From: Rotaria socialis
Taxonomy: Eukaryota; Rotifera; Eurotatoria; Philodinida; Philodinidae
Direction of reading: 5' to 3'
NCBI GenBank assembly: GCA_905331475.1
Contig: CAJNYU010000512.1
Location: 1-64,000, forward strand
DNA: 64,000 nt
Shown here: positions 30,982 through 42,616 of the stretch, piece after piece
How positions within the stretch are numbered: position 1 is the stretch's first letter
Layout of the letters: each line of letters opens with the position of its first letter
The notes under the pieces: model-generated
Database searches by the model: none
The model's input: only the letters and a program-made list of their open reading frames with translations
What the model was told of the DNA's origin: nothing
Position numbers and translations under genes: made by a program

Positions 30982-32732
30982 CAGTTCTTCGTCTGTTTTA
31001 CGTACTTGACGCGAATCAATAAATGTTTTGATCTGATTTTATCTGTATATATGTAGATATATTTATAGAACGAAAGAGAGTAAAAATATAAAAGATCATT
31101 TTCTTTAAAACATTCGTCCGAAATGTGTGAAAACAATCTGTAACAAAATCTCATGAAGTCCAAAACGAAATAATGTCAGTAAGGTGTCGCTTCAAAAAAG
31201 GAAAATTGTTACACAATCATAATACAATCGTGTGTTACGTATCTACTGTTTTCAATAGATCGACAATGGCATGTTTAGTTTTATCAGAAGTCTACTTTTC
31301 TCATGAAGAAAAGAAATCATTATGTTAAACAATTGTTTAACAGGATATGGGAGCGTACTGATACTGTTCCGAAACTCTAAAGGACTTCACAATTGTAAAA
31401 CATGCTAGACATTACTTTATAAAATAGCTATTGAAAAGTCTGTCACGTCAATAACTAATATGTTTATATTTATTATGCATGAATGTAAGTTAGTTGAGAA
31501 CGATGTTGTTAAAATTTATCTTATTTACCATTAAAAAAGCGTTCGAGTAAAAAACATGAGTGCTGATATCTACGAGTCGGTGAAATGTGTTAGAAAAACG
31601 GACGAAGATGGATGTAGTCGAGTTTTCTGAGATATTGTTCATACGTTACTGCTTGCTGCTAATAACTGTTAACGAAACCATAATATGATTGACATCATTT
31701 ATCACACAGTTAGTATTCTTTGTAGAATACTGTAAGACATTGTCACCGAATGATGGATTATGATTAACACGGAGTTCAAGTATTATAGCAATGGCTTTTT
31801 TTATGCATGTAGTATTGTAATGAATCGATTCGTCATAGAGACGACTGAACAATAAGATTACTCGCTTCCGAGCTCGTTTTCTGTATGCAATTAAAATAAA
31901 ATAGACGTATCTAACAACGAACCACATTGTTTATATTCGCTTTCTTTGGATTATTACTGAATTCAAATAGATGAAAATATATAGATCATATGCTCGTTGG
32001 ATTGCTTCGATGAATGTCAACCGTTGATTATAGATGTGAAGCTCTTTTTTTTAAAGCATATTTTTTCAATGACAAAGAATCATACAGTTAATCATCATAT
32101 GAATAGTTTCCTGCAATATTCTTTTGCTTGACCGAGCTGCTCTATTCAACCTTAACCTTTTTTTCTTGATTATCGTACAGAATTTTAACTTGCAATGCAT
32201 ATGTTTGCTTTCTCTTGTTGACACGAACGAATGACATGACATTTTTACAGTCTCCTTTTTTTCCTCTATTATCATATTGTTGAAGTACCCCCACAAGAAT
32301 TTATATATTGATAAAGCTAAAAAAAAATTCTTTAAATATATTTACTTTGGGTAGTTTAAGCAGAATTTAAAGAAAGTTTTACAATAGTTATGCTTTTGAA
32401 TAATGTTTAATAAACTTTAGAGGCAAATATATAAATCTGAAAATAACTGATTGTTATTCGGATTTGTTCATGAATGAAATCGATGAGAACTTTGCAGACA
32501 AAAAAATACTAAATTAACACTACTGCCATTGTAATTTTAGGTACAATTGAATAATAACTCAAACAAGAAAAACTACATGATACAAAGATGAACATCAGAT
32601 CATTGAAGAGGAGAAAAGCTCGTTTTTTTTATTTCTGCATGATTCTCTCGAGGATACAAAAACAAAATTTTTTTCGAATACACGATAGAATAATTCGTAG
32701 ACGACGATGTAAATTTGATCGAAGCTCTTGTT
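30982..32732. other. Gene-free stretch
   Basis: AT-rich sequence between the Spire-like gene and the GTPase gene. Short frames exist on both strands but none shows a protein family pattern or plausible splice partners. No terminal repeats were recognised. Confidence 0.45.
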
Positions 32733-34977
32733 TTAAAGATTATGTTCGTACTTTTTTGTATTTAAATCAATAATTGTAGCAATTAATGGACTACTGACTA
32801 AAATGAGATCATCACATATTCTATTGACATAGCCGAAAATGTGTTTGCCACTATCAACGGCAGACCAGGCACAAACAGCAGCCGATATAACTACACCTAC
32901 CACAGCTGTACTAGCAGTAAGTGCAATTCGCGCTCCGCCCGTTATAGCCACTGCAGCTGGTGCAGCTGCTCGAAAGATATCATCCGAAAATGGAGCACCG
33001 GCCATAAAAGCTCCACCGACTGCTGCTCCCAATGAGGTCTTACTTGACTTTGATTTCATCATTGTTGCGGTAACACAATTTTCAAGCGTTGATGTTTGCA
33101 AACAACCTTGATCGACAGTTAAATGATATTGAGTCAAATATTGGCGAAAATCTTTTGTCAGACCAAACGCATGTCGAATATGATCTCTAGCTAGATAGCG
33201 TGGCAATTGATCACCGAATGGAACAATGGCCGCAAATCCAGCTCCAATTTTATAATTGAATACGTTCAATACATAGCCACGACGGAAGCATATGTTCATA
33301 ACACGTGCCAACGCTCGCATTCCAAGTGCATGAATACGATGATTACGTGCGTCGAATGCTAAACGACTTATTTCATCGAATAAGCTTTTCATATCAAACG
33401 ATTGTTCTTTCAATAGCAACGCAGCATCGGAACTAGCTGGCATATAGTCAGCTGCTGTTAGATAGACTTGATGTGATTCAATCTCATTGTCGAATCTCAA
33501 CTGTTCAATAATGGTTGATGTATATTGAGCACGTTGTTCGGCTGTACTGCTACCAAAAAATATGCCTGAACGTTCACGAAATTTAGACAAAAAATCAATG
33601 TCTACTTTGGATCGTACTAAAATGCAATGTCGCTTTAATGTCTGTTCAATGTAAGTGATCCAACCGTGTTGCTCATGCCGAAGTGTTTCAGCAAATACTA
33701 ACAGATAAATATCACAGTCAGCCTTACGAATTTCATCGAGATAATTGCCTGGTTCAACTTGATTATCAACCGTAGCCATGTCCTTATCATGGCCTTGAAT
33801 ATCGACAAGTGTGATAGCTGTTGTCTTCAATGGATTAGCCGGAGATACAAGTGGTTCTTTTCGATTGAATTGTAATTGATAGTACGTACTTTTTATGCTG
33901 CGTACAGGTGACGATTCATCAGTGATTAAATTTTCAATACCAAGTAAGCGATTAAGAATGGTACTTTTGCCAACACATGTATAACCAATAATGCCGATCT
34001 TAGCTCGTACAATATCATGACGATGATGCAACCATTGATCGTTAAGATCTTTTTCGATGGTTACGAGTAAATCAAGAATTTGCGGTTGAAACTGATCACT
34101 TGAAACAAGTGCACAATTCCATTCGATCATTTTCGCATGAGTATTTGTGAATGCTCTATAGAATTCAGCATCTGATATATCAACAAGTAGACGTTCACAT
34201 ATACGAATGTAGTGTGAACCAACACCATCGTGGTTATCTTGATCTGACGTCGATATAATTTGTTTGTATTCTTCTTGACATGTATTCAAATTTTCAATCG
34301 GATATTTTTTTATTCGTGTAACACAGTCCAATAGTTTTTCGGCCATAATATGTGCATCCGTCATTACTTGATGTGCTTGGGTCCATCGAGCGAAACGTTC
34401 AAGTGTAGAAATAAGATTTACTAGATGTCGCCGTCGACATTCAATATCACACCAAAGATCAATCATATTGTTTTGTGTTAATTGTCTCGATAGTAAATGA
34501 CTCGTGTAGCGAATACCATATTTTATAGTCATAGTACTCCACAATTGTTGTATTAGTATTTGATGTTCCATCGGTGTTTTATCGCGAGGATATTCAAGTA
34601 AACAATACATACAACGAAATCGTTTGTAATTTCCGTTGAGTGTTTGTACTGAGCTAACACATTGGGCGCAATATAGGCGACTACATTTTGTATTAATACA
34701 TATTCGTGGAACACGATCTTCATTTATTCCAAATGAATTTAGACACATTGTACATGAGTCATATATCTATCAGCATAAGATTTAAAAAACTTTCAAGCAA
34801 CTCTATTAATCTTTTCTAGCATTACCTGTTTTGTATTCCCATTGACTTTTCGTCGATTGAATAGTGTCGACGAATTTTCTGTCTCATTGTTGGCCTGTTG
34901 AGAGTCTAAAAGTTTATTCAACAAAATAAGTTTTAAATTCAAACTTATCAAGTACTTTTTGAAGAATTATTGCCCAT
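32733..34977 (-). CDS. RING-like zinc finger plus IRG-like GTPase, predicted N-myristoylated
   Basis: Three exons, 34977-34956, 34905-34826 and 34766-32733, join in frame to 711 residues. The start MGNNSSKN fits the N-myristoylation consensus (Gly2, Ser6). Residues about 38-90 hold a RING-like cysteine cluster (CTMC, CINTKCSRLYCAQC, CMYC). A helical region follows. The G domain starts near residue 290 with G1 GYTCVGKST, G3-like DIQGH (DxxG) and G4-like RSKVD. The stretch YLDEIRKADCDIYLLVFAET resembles the switch-II region of immunity-related (IRG/p47) GTPases, which act on membranes of pathogen-containing vacuoles in vertebrates. The C-terminal 150 residues are rich in Ala and Gly with hydrophobic helices (AAVAITGGARIALTAS), a likely membrane-inserting part. 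The family placement is inferred from motif order; a dynamin-like or other TRAFAC GTPase remains possible. The combination with a RING-like finger is unusual. Confidence 0.8.
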
Positions 34978-35764
34978 GATATTCGAAACGAGTGAAGTTC
35001 AATCAATCCAACTCTAAAAGAAAACTTCTCGGTATCACATCAATAAATAATCTATGTTAAAGACACCATTGTTGATTGTTTAATAACCTCTAGACAGGTG
35101 TTTTATTATCAAAAAAAGAAGCATCGCTTTTATCAGAACAAATGTTTTATCATAGAAACATGACAAATTCTAGTGTGGTGCGAATTTTCTTTTTCTTTGT
35201 CATCTGATCAGTAAGCGAAATTCATGATTCAAAGTATATAGATATGATGACATAAAGATTATACGTTTGAGTGTCATACCGATATGATAGCTAGCCTTGC
35301 TGATGAATCTTTATCAAATTATCACGTAAGACTATTTTAGAAAGTAGTTGAATATCTTTCGAAATAGAAAAGTCGTGCAGGTGCTTTTATTATTGCATTT
35401 AGAAGTAAACGAGTCAGACAAAGAACAATGAAGTTATCAAAGAACAATTGTTTCTTTCTGAAAACGTCCAGAAGATAAAATTTACAAGTATTTCATCAAG
35501 AGCTAGTAAAAATAAAAATGTTCGATATTGATTTATAGTGTTCATAGATAAAGACATATCTAAGATATCGTTTCTTGGTTGATTTTAATGTATATTAGAA
35601 TTAGTTATTTAAAAATAAACAACGAAAAATGCTTATCAAGGAAACATAACAATTTTATATGAATTTTACAAAGAGAATAAGTCGAGTTTTGTTGATGAAA
35701 CTTAGATAACTTTTATGCTTTGTTGATTCCGTGGATTTCGAATGATTTATTGAAATATGTTCAT
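34978..35764. other. Intergenic region
   Basis: AT-rich spacer between the GTPase start and the glutaminase stop, on a stretch where both genes read leftward. It should hold the GTPase promoter and the glutaminase 3' UTR. No gene or repeat is seen. Confidence 0.5.
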
Positions 35765-37975
35765 TCAAATTGCAAGAAGATCAAGAGCATGAAGACCACC
35801 GAGTACAGGCCGAGCAGTAAAATATACAGCTTCGTTTGTTGTTGTATCATAGACATCCGATAGAGGTATTCGTGTTGGTGTTGAATGTGCAAAGGTGTAA
35901 AGGTTATCAACAATCTGTTGTCGTTGTTCAGTATTGCCTCTTGTCATTGCAGCTATCCACATTGATGAATCAAGTTTAGCAAGAGCACCTCGACTATCTA
36001 AAGGTAAACCGAATTGATTCAATTTTTTTTCATAATATGCCAACTCAATATCTCTGATTCTCAATTCACCAAAGAGAACATCATCTAATCCAATCACAAA
36101 TGACCAGAACATATTATATTTTTGAGACCAAGTTGAATCGGAAGCATTATATTGAAGACGAAAATGATCTTGACCATTCCAGTCTAATAATGTCCAGGCA
36201 TACGCAAAATCGACAGCTTGTTTCATGTATACATCAGCTTGACTTTGATTTCCTAAACCCATCGAAAGCAGAATAGAATAAGCTCCAAGACCTATAATGC
36301 CTTTCAAAGCTAGATTAGCGTTGTGTGCTGAGGGACCTTCCTAAAATGAACATAATTATTTGCTCATCGACAAAACTCAGAAAAATACATGCAAAATCGT
36401 CTGTACATAATTGATTTTCTGGGTCTGGCAATGAATCATTTAGATAGTGCGCCCAACTTTGAAGTAATGGGGCATAGGGTTGAAGATAATCGATCTGTTG
36501 GCTTTGCCGTTGAGCAATAGCTGCCAGTAGAATTAACATATTTCCTGTTTCTTCCATGGGCATCTGTTCTTGTTCTTGTGGAAGTATAGAACAGACCGGC
36601 CAATCACCCAGATGATGTGGTGTCCAAGGTAATTTATATCGAACATAAGTTTCATTATTTGAGTAGGCCAATAAAGGTAGCATAAGTCGACGTAAATATT
36701 CTGGTCCAAGAGTAAGAAAGAACGGAGCTGCTGGTGATATAACATCAACAGTACTCACATCGCCGTCTGAACTTTGTTCCTTCATGTATGACCATGCTTC
36801 TTGTCGTTCATCATTCCATACGGTGACACAAGCTCCTGTAACTTGTCGATGAACAAGCGAAAGAAGTGTCGCATATTCATCACCTATTTAGAAGAATGTA
36901 TTTTGATTTTTGCCAATTGTTTTTTTTTCAAAACAGCGCACAATTTGATTAACCTACCTGCTACATTTGTGTATCGATCAATAAGCATTTTATCGTATCG
37001 ATTAGCTTCGTCTTGGATATCATTAAAACGTTGAAAAGCAGCATCGAGTAGTTTTTGTGCGTTTGTATAAATTTTAGTCCAATAGGGTTGTTGATAATTA
37101 GAAAAAAAATTAATTGACAATTGTTCATCGTGAAAAAAGACAAGAAAAGACGAATATGAATTTGAATTCTGATTGATTTGACTATAATCAAATTGAAACG
37201 ATGAAGCTGGATATCCATTTTGAACTGATTGTGGTCCTTGGCTATCATCTCTTTGAGGAAGATTAAATTTTCCTTGAATAAATGCTTGTCGAGATAGTGA
37301 AGCATTCGTTTGTGTACTATCACGAAGAAATCGAGATCTAGAAGCTACATAGAAATAGCCCCAATCAGGTTTAATTCGATCTCCATGAGTTTGAAATGGA
37401 GCGTGACTGTAAGATTGCCAACGATGTTCTCCTGGTCTTGCCTCTTCCCACACGACTTTGTCATTAGCTAATGAATTGACAACAAAATCAGCAGAAATTT
37501 CAATGTAGATTTGAACAGAAATCTCTTGTTCAGATGATAGTGATCGAACCGAATGAATTAGATAGCCCAAAGGTAATGATGATAATTCAAGAGAATGAAT
37601 AAATGCTGGCTGAATAAATGTCAAATTTAATTCAACTTCTTCACTTCGAAATACGTATAACGTTTGTGTTGGTTGTACACGTATTTGAATTTGTTTCATG
37701 GGTTCAATACTTTCATCAGTAACACCCATAAATCTCAATATTTTACTTCCATTATTGATGCGAATCAAACCAACAAGTGACATATTTTGACTTTCGATCC
37801 AATTTGAAGTAGGCACATCATTCAATCGATCTCCTTTCGACCAAACTTGAATAGTCGGATTGAGTAAAAGAAGTGGAGTAGCTGGAGGACGAAAATCCTC
37901 CACAAGATCAGTCTTTGCCAGTCGAATCACTGCCAGAAGACAAATCACATGTATTCGTAGAAGTCTATGCTGCAT
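35765..37975 (-). CDS. Secreted glutaminase A-type protein (fungal GtaA family)
   Basis: This belongs to the GtaA family, first known as secreted fungal glutaminases that release ammonia and glutamate from glutamine. Three exons, 37975-36958, 36883 to about 36390, and about 36338-35765, give 694 residues, close to the fungal length. An N-terminal signal peptide is evident (RIHVICLLAVIRLAK). The N-terminal beta domain carries RPPATPLLLLNPTIQVWS, typical of the family. The C-terminal six-hairpin-like domain has DVISPAAPFFLTLGPEYLRR, LPWTPHHLGDWP, EETGNMLILLAAIA and ARPVLGGLHALDLL. The boundary of exons 2 and 3 is ambiguous: a GT donor at 36388 gives DDFACPSAH, a GC donor at 36392 gives DDFEGPSAH; both keep the frame. 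Several N-glycosylation sequons fit a secreted protein. Fungal or bacterial origin by transfer is likely but unproven here. A broken second copy lies about 3 kb away. Confidence 0.9.
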
Positions 37976-39049
37976 TTTATTGTCGTTGTGTCTTCAAGTT
38001 TAGATGACTATTCGTTAGACAAGATACATCGAATGAGAGTAAAAACGAATATTTTAAAAATAAGGGCAGCACGTTGACAGAAAAGAAAAAAGGCGACTTA
38101 TAGAGAAAAATAGATATTGACACCACCTTATGAGTTATCTCTTCTTGGCAACTGCACGTTCAATCGTTTTCATCATAGTTACGGTCACTGACACAAAGCA
38201 GTTGTTAATCACGGTGATTGTCATAAAAAAAGTCCCATCTATTGCACTAGTACAATGTTCTTTATCAAAGAGTGATGCGTGCCTACTTAAAACTAATCGA
38301 TGTGTACGGAGAAAAAATACTCACAGAAAAATATCAAGAAGTACATTTTGAATTAATTTAAACTTGGAGATGTCGTAAGACGCTAGTTAGCTTTAGAAAG
38401 TTTTCTTAAACTTAATCGAAACGGTTTTAGCCTCGGTAAGTTTGCACGGAACCTCAAGCGTTCGTCTTCTGGTAAAATATTCAGTTACAAACCTAATCTT
38501 TCTCGAGTGTGGTCTCCGTTCACATACACTTCAGCGATAGCTATTTCAGTCATTGTATCTATTTCTTCGATTGGATTAATTAGAGCTTGAACATTTGAAT
38601 AAAACCAAAGCCGCTAATCAATCTTCCATAAACTAGTCGGGTCATGGGCCAGGAGTCTATTTTTTTAAACACTTTGCTAAGAATATGAGTGAATTTCAGG
38701 ATTTCTGAATTGTCGCTTCCTTTTACTTAGAAAACATAAACTGACGAAATTTATTTCAAATATTTTAGGGTAGTTAAAATATGCGTATATCGGATGAGTT
38801 TGATAGAGACCAAAATGATAATAGTGGAATAATAGAATGAAACAATTTATATTAAGCAATGATGCAGAACAAATCACGAAAATAGAGACAAGAAAAAAGT
38901 ATGTCAAATCAAGCAACATTCTCAAGAAAATGATCTTGATTCTGGTCATATTCGTTATTGCGCTTGGAAAAGCACCATTGGTTCAATGATTAGGAAAACG
39001 ATTTGACAACGACTAGAAAATATGAACTTCGTGATTGAGTATCTGTTGA
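37976..39049. other. Gene-free stretch upstream of the glutaminase
   Basis: AT-rich sequence that must include the glutaminase promoter. Short frames are not convincing. No recognised repeat lies here; a small transposon follows at 39058. Confidence 0.45.
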
Positions 39050-39299
39050 GTTGTGATCAAGGGGGAAAAAGCTGATTTAAATCACAGTAAAACTCAACTT
39101 ACAATCAATATAAATTAACTGTACTGGAATGAGTTTGCGTGAGTTTCGGTGCCTTTGAATGATTTTCAGTAATAATCTATGATTTGAAATAGTTTTTAGT
39201 TAGTTTAGCAAATTTTTCGTTTTCTCAAACTCATTTTAAATCAGCTAAACTCAGAAAAATCATGAAACTCATAAATCGCTTTTCCCCCTTGGTTGTGAT
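39050..39299. mobile_element. Small hAT-like non-autonomous element (MITE) with 8-bp target duplication
   Basis: The element occupies 39058-39291 (234 bp). Its ends are inverted repeats of about 20 bp: the left reads CAAGGGGGAAAAAGCTGATT and the complement of the right reads CAAGGGGGAAAAGCGATT. It is flanked by an exact 8-bp direct repeat, GTTGTGAT, at 39050-39057 and 39292-39299. The 8-bp target duplication and C-A starting termini are typical of hAT superfamily transposons. It has no coding capacity. Confidence 0.88.
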
Positions 39300-39999
39300 T
39301 GATGCTATCGTAGAAGATTAGCTAGAAAATAGATTGGAAAACAATAAATTCTCTATTCATATGTGACATATACGTTGCAAATTACTATGGGTTCGTCTTA
39401 TTTGACTGAAGCAATGGAAATATTTAGTGATAAGAATTTGTTCCGCGATATTTACGAGTCATATTTAAGCGTTTTTGTATATTTCCACCAACATTCAACC
39501 CGAAATATATAGATAAAAAGACAAGCGTTTATCAGCAAACATATTTTTCAAAACGTTATTCTTATAACTGTGAGAACAATCTATACGTAAATATATCTGT
39601 TTCTAAATTCAATTCAACCTATTGAATTTGCACTTGTATTTTTTCCGTAGTCTACTAAAGCATCTCCATGCTCTACAATTGATAGCGAGTTCTCACAAAT
39701 AGCAAAGATATGACAACTTGCCAATGAAGCACTTTCACGGCTAAAATGTGAAACTTCTATTTCTTCTTTAGTCTCATTAGACTAACATAAAATAAGTCGA
39801 ATGATGTCTCTTACGAATTTTTCTTTTTATTGTTTTAGTTTTCTTAATTTAAAATACTATTATTCTTAGCACTTAATTAACCGATAAATATAGACTGTTA
39901 TATGTATTCATTCATTTATTTCGTATATACGCAAAATGATTCGTTTGTCTATGTACCAATCATCGATTTTGGCAGTTTCAATGAAAGTAGAATAATAAA
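39300..39999. other. Gene-free stretch
   Basis: AT-rich sequence between the small hAT-like element and the possible two-span membrane protein gene. Nothing recognisable is seen. Confidence 0.45.
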
Positions 40000-40382
40000 T
40001 TATTGCATAGATTTTCGAAATAAGAAGAATTTCAATGTTGAACATCTACTTACAAAAACATCCAATAGATACTCGAAAGCACGAGTAATTAAACATAAAA
40101 GTGTAAATAGTACTGCGATGATCATAATATAAGCCCATACTCGTGCTGCACCATTCTGTGTCCCCTATGAATTATATATAAATGAGCTCTATTACGCGTG
40201 AAATATTTTCTAAATATTTTGAAACAAACAAGACTTTTTATAACAATGATCATGAGCACGAATACGACAGACCAATATGGAATTACGATTAATGGGTGAA
40301 AACGTGACCATACCGAGTACCATTCACGATTTTGCACATCAGACTTAGAGGACGGCGACGATGGAATATCTTTAATAGGCAT
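40000..40382 (-). CDS. Possible small two-span membrane protein
   Basis: Two exons, 40382-40230 and 40164-40000, would splice across a 65-nt intron (donor GTTTGT, acceptor ATTCATAG) to give 105 residues. Each exon supplies one strongly hydrophobic segment, VVFVLMIIVI in exon 1 and YIMIIAVLFTLLCLI in exon 2. The N-terminus is polar and serine-rich (PSSPSSKSDV) and the C-terminus basic. I do not recognise a family. The intron length matches its neighbours and both membrane segments are read in the same frame only with this splice, which is the main support. An additional upstream exon is possible. It could also be a chance frame. Confidence 0.4.
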
Positions 40383-40909
40383 TCTGACGAATATAATAGA
40401 TTTTTAACAACGAAAGTAGCATACAAATGGGTCCTATAACAGATTTATGAATGAAATTAAAATTCACAGACAGCATCGCTTACAGACTTGCTTGTGTCGA
40501 AAATAAGGTCACTGTCTATGCGTCTTTTCTATTGGTTCAATGCTGTAAAAACAAACAGGCACTCTCTGGTTAAACACTGACCTCATGGCTGATAATAATT
40601 GTCTGTTCATTTTATATTTTCCATATTTTATTTGGCCTCTCTTCTTCGTTTTTTTCTCGATTATAAACTCGTGTTCTGTATGAAATTGATACGACTGGTG
40701 TAAGTTATCGCTGCAAAAAATATCTATCTCCGGGCTGGCGATAATGCTACTCCTCCAGTTTGTCAATGAATATCTTAAATAAAATAAAAACTAGAATAGC
40801 AACGAAATACAACATTTTCTCATCTTTCATTTACGTTACACGTACGACACTTATTTCAGTTGTTTCCTAATTGATTTGGGCTATTGAAATCAATTTCTGC
40901 CTCCCCGGT
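40383..40909. other. Gene-free stretch
   Basis: Sequence between the possible membrane protein gene and the glutaminase pseudogene. A frame at 40509-40766 on the minus strand lacks any family pattern and is not called. Confidence 0.4.
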
Positions 40910-42262
40910 ACTATCGCGAAGAAGTCTAGATCTAGAAGCTGCATAGAAACAGTCCCACGTCAGAGATGACTTCATCTCCGTCAGTTTGCAATGCATATCA
41001 TGTATGTGTTGACTATATTCGTATTTGAATTTGTTTCATGGGATGGGTTCAATACTTTCATCAGTAACACCCATAAATCTCAATATTTTACTTCCATTAT
41101 TGATACGAATCAAACCAACAAGTGACATATTTTGACTTTCGATCTGACTTCAGATTGCACTTTTTTAAAAAGATAGGAATCCTTAGAGGATTAAGGTTGT
41201 CAAAAATATAGGATTTTCGATAAAAAATGACAAAAAAAGAGGACTTTTTATACACCGCTTTTGTTCAATTGTTTTGGTGTTTTTAACTGCTCTGCTCGAA
41301 AATCGTTTTAATGAAGCTGTTATAAACAGCGTAACCGTAGCAAAAAATTCTTATGTAACTTTTTCTACTGAAATAAGTCACTAATTCGAGGATCATTATA
41401 AAAGTTTTTTACAAATCGATAAAAAAACAATACAGTGGATCATAAGCTTTAAAAAAGACAAATACTATTTCTCTTAATTAAAGGAGACGTTTCCGATTAC
41501 GGACATGACTTCCCAAAAAATCTCAACCTAATTTTATTGTCCTGATAATCAGCATTCATCGCTCATTATTTTCCACAAGTTCATTTTGTATTTTATCATA
41601 ACTCAATTTTTTCTGGTAATAAATAAGTGTAAACGAAAATGCGTATACACAGGATGGCGTAAAATTTCACGGGCTTTCAGAATATGTCGTTACTTTTTTA
41701 AAAGATGTTCTTTTGGTAACAATATCCTCAAAATACAGAATGAAACTTATTTTTTTCAGGGGTATATATATATGTATACAGCTTTTATATCTAACTAAAA
41801 CTTCACTAAAAACCCGAAACTAGTATATGATCACTTTGTGAATGTTTTTTTCTTTTGAACTATTTTATATTTTGTACTTAGTATTAAACAATTTCTCAGT
41901 CAGTTCACTAAGTAGGCGAAAGAAAAAATATTGTTTAAAACAAATGTCACTATAATACAACAATTTGTTCAAAACGCATGATTATACACATTAAAAGTTT
42001 GTTTTTTTTTCGTCTAAAGACAATAGGAAAATTAAGAGGTTTTCGGAAGCGTTCTACTTTTTTTCGATAAAATATAGGACAATAATAGGACTTTTTTGAA
42101 AATATAGCTCACATCGCAGTCTAGCTTTCAATCCAATGTGAAGTAGCCACATTATTCAACCGATCTCTCTTCTACCAAACTTGAATAGTTGCATTGAGTA
42201 AAAGCAGTGGAGTAACTGGAGAACGAAAATCCTTTACAATATTGGTCTTACTTTGCCAGAAT
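40910..42262 (-). pseudogene. Broken copy of the neighbouring glutaminase gene
   Basis: Three blocks closely match the intact glutaminase exon 1, in the same order and orientation. 40910-41009 matches about 37314-37410, 41023-41143 matches about 37674-37795, and 42125-42262 matches about 37792-37935. The interval corresponding to 37411-37673 is missing, there are small insertions (GATGG near 41042) and substitutions, and the start codon, signal peptide and whole C-terminal domain are absent. A 981-bp transposon-like insert splits the second and third blocks. It cannot encode a working enzyme. It shows that this locus once held two copies of the gene. Confidence 0.9.
41136..42132. mobile_element. 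981-bp hAT-like insertion inside the glutaminase pseudogene
   Basis: The insert is 41144-42124. The target sequence is duplicated at both ends as CTTTCGAT (41136-41143) and CTTTCAAT (42125-42132), seven of eight bases identical. The same site occurs once in the intact gene, which proves that this is an insertion. The ends are imperfect inverted repeats (left CTGACTTCAGATTGCAC, complement of the right CTAGACTGCGATGTGAGC). No transposase is encoded. Near each end there are similar AT-rich motifs containing TTTTCGATAAAA and AGGACTTTTT. Confidence 0.75.
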
Positions 42263-42616
42263 GAAATATTTTATGGGCAAGAAACAATCCTATCAATGTC
42301 TACTTAATGAATAGTCAAAACGTCATCAGCAAAAACAAATAGTTGCTCTACATAGTATAATGTAAATAGTCTATGAAGATTATTATCTTTATAAATTGTT
42401 CATCGAGCTTTCGAATTATATCTGGTTGGCATATAAAGGAGATAGTGATAGTCTATTTAGGTTCTCCACCGCAAAAATTCAAGAAAAATATATACAAACA
42501 AGAATCACCGTCACAGAGCATGTACATAAATACAAAGTATGTTTAAAAGAAAAATAACAGATAAAATGTCAGCAGAGGTAGAACTATTGTTAACTTTGTT
42601 TTAACTATGTTCTTCC
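42263..42616. other. Gene-free stretch downstream of DEPDC5
   Basis: AT-rich sequence after the end of the pseudogene similarity, likely including the DEPDC5 3' UTR. No gene is visible. Confidence 0.5.

Noticed and set aside
32839..33111. Plus-strand frame rich in Ala and Thr opposite the GTPase C-terminus
   Set aside because: It is the antisense shadow of the Ala/Gly-rich tail of the GTPase gene; no independent signals.
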